Assembly (NCBI GenBank): GCA_039105265.1
Contig: JAPFFF010000004.1
Span: 7,917,501-7,981,500 of the forward strand
Reading direction: 5' to 3'
DNA length: 64,000 nucleotides
Origin: Tritrichomonas musculus
Lineage: Eukaryota > Parabasalia > Tritrichomonadida > Tritrichomonadidae
Shown here: in pieces, positions 28,801 to 37,800 of the stretch
How positions within the stretch are numbered: position 1 is the first letter of the stretch
Layout of the letters: every line of letters begins with the position of its first letter
Made by a program: the position numbers and the translations under genes
The notes under the pieces: model-generated
Told to the model about the DNA's origin: nothing
Databases searched by the model: none
What the model saw: the letters and a program-made list of their open reading frames with translations, nothing else

Positions 28801-31800
28801 AAGCCCAACAACAAGCTCAACAGCAACTTATTCAACAACAATATCAACAACCAATTACACAACAGCCAACACAAGAACAACTTTTACAACTTGGCCAACA
28901 ATATGTTGAACAACAAAAACAATTAGGCCAACAAATTGATCAAGAACTCTCACAAGAACAATTATTACAAATTGGTCAACAAATATCACAACAACAACAA
29001 GCCCAACAACAAGCTCAACAACAACTTATTCAACAACAATATCAACAACCAATTACACAACAACCAACACAAGAACAACTTTTACAACTTGGCCAACAAT
29101 ATGTTGAACAACAAAAACAATTAGGCCAACAAATTGATCAAGAACTCTCACAAGAACAATTATTACAAATTGGTCAACAAATATCACAACAACAACAAAC
29201 ACAACAGCAATTTGTTCAACAACCAGGTCAACAACCGATATTGCAACCAGGCCAACAGCCAATATTACTTCCAGGTCAACAACCAATATTACAGCCTAGT
29301 CAACAGCCAACACTTCAATCAGGTCAACAACCGATATTACAACTAGGTCAACAGCCAATATCGCAGCCAGGCCAACAACCGATATTACAACCAGGTCAAC
29401 AGCCAACACTTCAACCAGGTCAACAACCGATATTACAACCAGGTCAACAGCCAATATTACTTCCTGGTCAACAACCAATATCGCAACCAGGCCAACAACC
29501 GATATTACTTCCAGGTCAACAGCCAACACTTCAACCAGGTCAACAACCGATATTACAACCAGGTCAACAGCCAATATTACTTCCTGGTCAACAGCCAATA
29601 TCGCAACCAGGCCAACAACCGATATTACTTCCAGGTCAACAACCAACACTCCAACCAGGTCAACAGCCAATATTGCTTCCAGGTCAACAATCGATATTAC
29701 AACCAGGTCAACAACCGATATTACTTCCAGGTCAACAACCAACACTTCAACCAGGTCAACAGCCAATATTGCTTCCAGGTCAACAGCCAACACTCCAACC
29801 AGGTCAACAACCGATATTACAACCAGGTCAACAGCCAATATTACTTCCTGGTCAACAACCAATATTACAACCAGGCCAACAACCAATATTACTTCCAGGA
29901 CAACAACCAACACTCCAACCAGGTCAACAGCCAATATTGCTTCCAGGTCAACAGCCAACACTCCAACCAGGTCAACAACCGATATTACAACCAGGTCAAC
30001 AGCCAATATTACTTCCTGGTCAACAACCAATATTACAACCAGGCCAACAACCGATATTACTTCCAGGACAACAACCAACACTCCAACCAGGGCAACAACC
30101 AATACTACTTCCAGGGCAACAACCAATACTACTTCCAGGACAACAACCAATACTACTTCCAGGCCAACAACCAATATTAATTCCAGGCCAACAACCGATA
30201 TTAATTCCAGGCCAACAACCAATGATCAACGATAAATCTATTGCAAATGAAGAAGAAGAAATAAATGAAGATCAAATATCAGAAGAAGAGTCTCTCAAAA
30301 CTGATGAAGAATTCAGCTCCGGCCAAGCAATCGAAGAAATGAAAAATCTCAAAAACAATGCGCAAACTCTTTTTGATTTCAACAATTTCGAACTCCCAAC
30401 TCAAAATTCGACAACATCAGAAATTGAAGAAACCGATGAAAATGATGTTTTTGCGGTTTCACAACAAGAAGAATTAGTTCCAACGGAGCGAGATACAGAA
30501 GCAACGATTCGCGCCAAAATTGCAGCCAGAGAAGCCAATCTAGAAGTTAGAGAGGCCCAAAAGGAGACAAACAAAGCCAAAAAGCAGTTTGAAAAAGCTA
30601 ATCAGAAGATAATTGTTGCTCAAACCGCCGCAAGAGAGGCAAAATTAGAAGCAAAAAGTGCCCTTGAAGAAGCTAAAAATGCTCGCGAAGAAGTTAAGAA
30701 AGCCAACAGATTGATGAGGATTATTCAGAAAAGTATCAAAAAAGGAGACCTTTCATCATTGCTTGGACAACTCAACTCAATGAATCCTGATCAACAACCA
30801 CAATTCAATAATACTCTAAACAGTCAAGAAGAAGATGAAAATTCAAATCAAAATAGCCAAGAAATAGATGAAATAAAGGCCACTTCTAGTAAAGGTAACG
30901 AACAGATTCCAGCAATCAAAGCAGTTCCTAGCCAAAATGATGATGAAATCGAAGATATTCAATCTGTGCCTAACAGCCTTAAAGAAAATGTTCAAAACGT
31001 TGTTAATAACATGTTCGGAGTGAACGAACCTGATGAAGATGAAGTTGACGCATTTGGTGCCCCAGAATCAGATAATGAGAAACAACCAGAAAATAAAGAA
31101 GAAGTTGATGCATTCGGAGCTCCAGAATCAGATAATGATAAACAACCAGAAAATAACGAAGAGGAGGCTGATGCTTTCGGAGCTCCAGAATCAGATAATG
31201 ATAAACAACCAGAAAATAACGAAGAGGAGGCTGATGCTTTCGGAGCTCCAGAATCAGATAATGATAAACAACCAGAAAATAAAGAAGAAGAAGTTGACGC
31301 ATTCGGAGCTCCAGAATCTGATAATGAAAAGCCACCTGAAAACAAGGAAGAAGAAGTTGATGCATTTGGAGCTCCAGAATCCGATAATGAGAAACAACCA
31401 GAAAATAAAGAAGAAGAAGAAGCTGATGCATTCGGAGCTCCAGAATCTGATAATGAGAAGCCACCTGAAAACAAGGAAGAGGAGGCTGATGCATTTGGAG
31501 CTCCAGAATCAGATAATGATAAACAACCAGAAAACAAAGAAGAGGAGGCTGATGCATTCGGAGCTCCAGAATCAGATAATGAGGACGCACCAGCTGTTGT
31601 TAATAAGAAAGCTGAACAAAACAATGGAAATATTGGAAATACTTTCGGCCTATCACTTCCAACGAGAAAACATGTGAAGCGTATCCCTGTAACTCTTAAG
31701 ATTTCAGAAGGAAAAGTTTTAACAGACATTCCACTTTGTGAAGAAGAAGAGGAAGAATATGCGATGCAAGAGGAAGAATCAGAAGGTGAAGCTGATGCTT

Positions 31801-34800
31801 TCAATGCTCCAGATTCAAATAACAAAGAAACGACCGAAAATAAAGAAGAAGAAGAAGTTGATGCTTTTACTCCACAATCAGATAACGAAAAACAGGAAGA
31901 AGAGGAAGGTGAAGATGCATTTAATGCACAATCAGATAATGAGAACAATGAAGAGGAAGAGATTGCTGATCAATTTGGCGTTCAAGAGTCAAATAATGAC
32001 AAACAAGAAGAAGAAGAGGAAGTCAATGCTTTCAACGCTCCACAATCTGGAAATGAAGAGGAAGAAGTTGCTGATCAATTTGGAGTTCAAGACTCAGAAG
32101 ACAAGGAAACGGAAGAAATCAAAGATATTAATGAAGAAGAAGAAGAAAATGCATTTGCTGTTAAACAAAAAGATAATGTTAATGATAATGCCAAGATTGA
32201 AGAAGAGGAAGAAGATAATGAAACTATCAATCCATTCGATGCTCAAGATGATGAAGAAGAGAAAGGAGAGGCCCCACTTTCAAACGTCATTTCAGATATC
32301 GGTAATTCTCTCATCAAGCCAAATCAAGAAACCAAAGAAGAAGAAGAAAAAGAGGAAGCTCCACTTTCGAATATTATTTCAGATGTTGGTAATTCACTCA
32401 TTAAACCAAATCAAGAAGCCAAAGAAGAAGAAGAAACAATTGAAAAAGCTAAAGAAGAAGAAGAAAATCAAGCTGAAGTAGAAGAAAAGGCTGCACCTCA
32501 AGTAATCACTGAACAAATGAAAGAAAAACTGAAAGAAAAGCTCAGAGAAGAAATCAAGGAAGAACTCCGAGAAGAACTGAAAGAGAAACTTAAAGAAGAA
32601 CTCAAAAACGAACTCAGAGAAGAATTCCGAGAATTACTTAAAGAAGAATCAACAAGTCAACCAACAACTCAACCAAAGAAGACAAAACAACCAGTCATAT
32701 CCGAACCCAAAGAAGAAGAAGAAAACGAAAATGAAAAAGACGAATTCGTTGACGATGGATTCGAAGCTGAAGAAGATCATCAAGAAGATGAAAATGAAAC
32801 TCAAGAAGATAATCTTACTAAGCTTGCTTCTGGAATCAGCAATGGTCTTTTAGGTATGAAAGATGAAAAATCATCTTCTGCTTTTCAATCTGAAGTTCCA
32901 GCTGAAAAGGAGCAATATAAAGACCAAGAAGAAGGCGAATTAAGAAAGGCCAAAGAAGAAATGAAAGACAAAAAGAAAGTTAAATTTGCTGATCAGCCGA
33001 TTGAAAACAAAGATAATGAATTAACAAATCAATCATCAGAACCTGACTCAGAGACATTCAGCGAACTTGAACGAGGAAAAGATAAAGAAGAAGATGAATT
33101 AAAAGACGCTGAAGATGAGAAAAGTGACGTTTTGCCTTTAGAACAATCCAGATCAGACATTTCTCTGTCTGGAACAATTGAGAACCTCGAAGAAGGAAAA
33201 GATAAAGAAGAAGATGAATTGGCCAAAGAACAACAAGAACAAAATGAAGAAGGCGAAGTAGAAAAAGACTTCGAAAATACTTTCAAAGATGATTTCGAGT
33301 CAACAATTAAAGACGACTTTGAATCGACAATAAAAGATGATGAAGAAGAAAGTTCCAAATCATCAACTAAAAATGACTCTAATGATGAAGAACAAACAAC
33401 AACAGGCGACTTATCAAATGTCGTTTCTGATATCGGAAATGGTTTGTTGGCGTCGAAGAAATCATCCGATTTAGAACAGACTCATTCAGAAAAAGATGAT
33501 TTTGAAAACGAAGAAGAAGAGAAACAGTTTGAAAATGACGAGAATGAAGAAGAAGAAAAAGAAGAACAAGAAACAGGAAAACTTGCAGATATCGTTTCAA
33601 GCATTGGAAACGGATTGTTCGGTAACAAAGAGAAGGAAGAAAAAGGAGAATCTGAAGGCGAAAAAGCAGCTAAATCAGCTGATAGAACATTGGACAAAGA
33701 TGATTTCGAAGAAATGGAAGAAGCCGGCGAAGAAGAAGAAGAAAAGAAAGATCTCGAAGATAAAGATGACTTCGAACAAGAAGAAAATGAAGAAAAGAAA
33801 TCCGAAGAAGAAGAAAAGATTGAAACAGGCGACCTTTCAAAAATTGCTTCTGACATTGGCAACAGTTTATTCGCTACAAAAGAAGCCAAAAAAGACGAAA
33901 AAGACGAAGAAGAAAAAGAATTTGAAGAGAAAGAAGAAGGTCACGAAAGCCAGCCAGAAAAAGAAAACATTGAAGATCATGAAAATGAAGAAGAAGAAGA
34001 AGAAAATGATGAACAAACAGGAAAACTTTCAGACATTGTTTCAGGAATCGGAAATGGATTGTTCGGAAGCCAAGGAGCCAAAGAAAAAGACGAAAAGTCG
34101 ACCAAATCAGCGGATAAGAAATTAGCTAAACCATCGGATGCAGATAAAGAAGAACTCGAAGGAATGGAGGAAGCTGAAGAAGAGGAAACTAAACCTGAAG
34201 AGAAAGAAAAGAAAGAAGATGTTGAAGAAAATGATTTCGAAAATGAAGAAGAAGAAGAAAAGGAAATGGAAACAGGCGACCTCTCAAAGATCGCTTCTGA
34301 CATCGGAAACAGTTTGTTTGCCAAGAAAGAAGTCAAGAAGCCCAAGGAAGAAGAGAAAGAAGAAGCAGAAGAGAACAATGAAGATGACTTCGAAAACGCT
34401 GAAGAACCATCAAGTTCCAAAGGAAAAGAAAACGAAAGTGAGAAAGAAGAAAATGAAGAAGATGAATTAGAAACAGGAGACCTTTCTAAGATTGCATCAG
34501 ACATCGGCAACAGCTTGTTTGCCAAAAAAGAAGTCAAGAAGCCAAAGGAAGAAGAGAAAGAAGAAGCAGAAGAGAACAATGAAGATGACTTCGAAAACGC
34601 TGAAGAACCATCAAGCTCCAAAGGAAAAGAAAACGAAAGTGAGAAAGAAGAAGAGGAAGAAGGACTTGAAACAGGCGACCTTTCTAAGATTGCATCAGAT
34701 ATTGGCAACAGTTTATTTGCTAAGAAAGAAGTCAAGAAGCCCAAAGAAGAAGAAGCCAAAGAAGAATCAGAAAAGTCCAAAGAAGAAGCAGAAGAGAACA

Positions 34801-37800
34801 ATGAAGATGACTTCGAAAACGCTGAAGAACCATCAAGTTCCAAAGGAAAAGAAAACGAAAGTGAGAAAGAAGAAGAGGAAGAAGGACTAGAAACAGGCGA
34901 CCTTTCAAAGATCGCTTCTGACATAGGAAACAGTTTATTTGCCAAGAAAGAAGTCAAGAAGCCCAAAGAAGAACCTAAAGAAGAGTCAGAATCAACCAAA
35001 GAAGTCTCCGAAAACAACGAAGATGACTTCGAAGAACTCGAAGAACCATCAAGCTCCAAAGGAAAAGAAAACGAAAGTGAAAAAGAAGAAAACGAAGAAG
35101 ATGAATTAGAAACAGGCGACCTTTCTAAGATTGCATCAGACATCGGCAACAGCTTGTTTGCCAAGAGAGAAGTCAAGAAGCCAGCCGAAGAAGAAACCGA
35201 AGAATCAACGAAGCAACCCGAAGAAAAGAAGCCCGAAGAAGAGGAACAAAGAGTGAAGTTCATCATTCCAATACGAAATCCAAAGAGCAAGAGACAACCA
35301 CGGCAACAAAATCCAGACCAGCCACAGCCAAGGCCGAAACCACAACAAAAGCAAGTGGAAACAGAATCATCAGAGAAAGTCAGCGACACTGACAAAGAAG
35401 AAGATGACACTGATTTGGAGAAAAGCGCCAATTTCAGTGACACTTTTAAGTCCGACTTTTTGTCAATGTCCGGCACACTTGAGTTGCAAAACTCGCAGAA
35501 ACTCGAGAACGAATCATCTGAAGAACATAAGGATGATGAAGAAGACAATAACGAAGATGATTTCGATGATGATAAAGAAGAAGCTTCTGAAGAGGACAAG
35601 TTGACAACAGGCGATCTAATGGGAATCATTTCTGGTGTTGGAAACGGCCTGATTGGCAAGAAAGGCGAAAAGAAAGAAGAATCAGAAAGTGAGAAAGAAT
35701 CAGAGAAAGAAGCAAAAGATGATCTCGATGATGACTTCGAACAAGAAGAAGACAAGAATGATGAAGACAAAAATGATGACGAAGAAGACGAATCTGAATC
35801 AGAACATGCTACATTAGATACAAGTGGCTTGGCAACCCTTTTGAAAGGAGTCAATGAACCAAAGAAAGAGGATGAAAAGTCTAATTCAGAATTTGAAAAG
35901 TCAGAGAAAGAAGAAAATGAAGATGATTTCGAAGATGATAAATCAGACGAAGAACAAGAAAAGGTTCCAGATGCAATGGCAGGTATCAACATGAATGGCT
36001 TATTTGCAGCAAAAGACAAGAAAGAGACAGCTAAAGTAGAAAAAGAAAAGAAAGAAGAATCGGAAGAAAAGAAAGAAGAAGAATCAGAAGATGAAGGAAC
36101 AACCGGACAACTCCAAAATGTTATACCAGGAATTGGAGATGCATTACTTGCAAGCAAAGAGAAATCTAAACCAAAAGAAGAGAAGAAAGAAACGAAAGAA
36201 GCTAAAGAGAAGAAAGAAGTGACTAAACCAAAGAAAGAAGAAAAGAAAGAAGCCAATAAAGAAGAAGAATCCGAATCAGATGGAGCTACAGGTGATCTTA
36301 CGAATCTCATGTCTAACCTGAGCAGCTCATTATCATCAACCACTGGACCACAGAAAGACAGCAAAGAAACTAAAGACACGAAAGAGATCAAAGATACGAA
36401 AGACCCAAAGGAAACAAAAGATACCAAGAAATTGAAAGAAGCAGAAGCAAGCGAAGTTCCAAATGTTTTACCAGGCGTTGCCAATGCACTTCTCACTCCC
36501 AAAGAAAAAGCAGATGAAACAAAGCCAAAGGAGGAACAAAAAGAAACCAAGAAAGCCAAGAAAGAAATAAAGGACAAAAAGAAGGATGAATCAGAACCTG
36601 AAGATGAAGCAACAGGCGATCTATCGGGCCTCGTAAAAGGAATCGGCGATTCTTTGGTGGCAAAGAAGGGAGCTAAGAATGAGGAATCAAATTCAGAACA
36701 TGAAAAGTCAGATAAAGTGGACCTAAATGACGAAGATTTCGATGACTCAGAAGGTGAAAAGGAAAAAGAAGATGATAAATCAGACGAAGAACCAGATAAA
36801 ATTCCAGATGAAATGGCAAATATCAACATGAATGGCTTATTTGCAGCGAAAGGCAAGAAAGAAACAGCAAAAGTTGAAAAAGAAAAGAAAGAAGAGACTA
36901 AACCAAAGAAAGAAGAAAAGAAAGAAGCCAATAAAGAAGAAGAATCAGAAGATGAAGGAACAACGGGCCAACTCCAAAATGTTCTTCCAGGAATTGGAGA
37001 TGCATTACTCGCAAGCAAAGAGAAATCCAAACCAAAAGAAGAGAAGAAAGAAACGAAAGAAGCTAAAGAAAAGAAAGAAGCGACTAAACCAAAGAAAGAA
37101 GAAAAAGAAAAAGAAAAGAAGAAAGCAGAATCAGAAGAAAAGAAAGAAGAAGAATCAGAAGATGAAGGTACTACGGGCCAACTCCAAAATGTTCTTCCAG
37201 GAATTGGAGATGCATTACTTGCAAGCAAAGAGAAATCCAAACCAAAAGAAGAAAAGAAAGAAAAGAAGGAAACCAAAGAAACGAAAGAAGCTAAAGAAAA
37301 GAAAGAAGTGACTAAACCAAAGAAAGACGAAAAGAAAGAAGCCAATAAAGAAGAAGAATCCGAATCAGATGGAGCTACAGGTGATCTCACGAATCTCATG
37401 TCTAACCTGAGCAGCTCATTATCATCAACCACTGGATCGCAGAAAGACAGCAAAGAAACTAAAGACACGAAAGAGATCAAAGATACGAAAGACACAAAGG
37501 AAACTAAAGATACGAAAGAGATCAAAGATACAAAAGACACAAAGGAAACAAAAGACACGAAAGACTCCAAGAAGCCAAAGGAATCAAAGAAAGAAGAGAA
37601 GCCCAAACAAAAAGCAAAAAGTGACAAAGATGATGAAGAACAGTCTGAAGAAATGAGTGGCGATCTTTCTGGCATCGTTTCAAGCATCGGAAACTCGCTC
37701 ACAGCGCCTTCAGAGCCGAAGAAAGAAGAAACAAAGCCAAAGGAAGCCAAGAAAGAAGACTCAAAGAAGCCTGCAAAAGAAGCCAACGAAGCAAAGGCAA

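Noticed and set aside
29296-30222. 308-codon minus-strand frame (VVGLEVILVVDL-like) opposite the PGQQPILx array
   Set aside because: It exists only because a 24-bp unit without antisense stops is repeated 41 times. No transmembrane protein is implied.
31033-32481. Plus-strand Lys/Met-rich frames overlapping the giant gene
   Set aside because: Out-of-frame shadows of acidic repeats (GAAGAAGAA read as KKK). They have no independent support.
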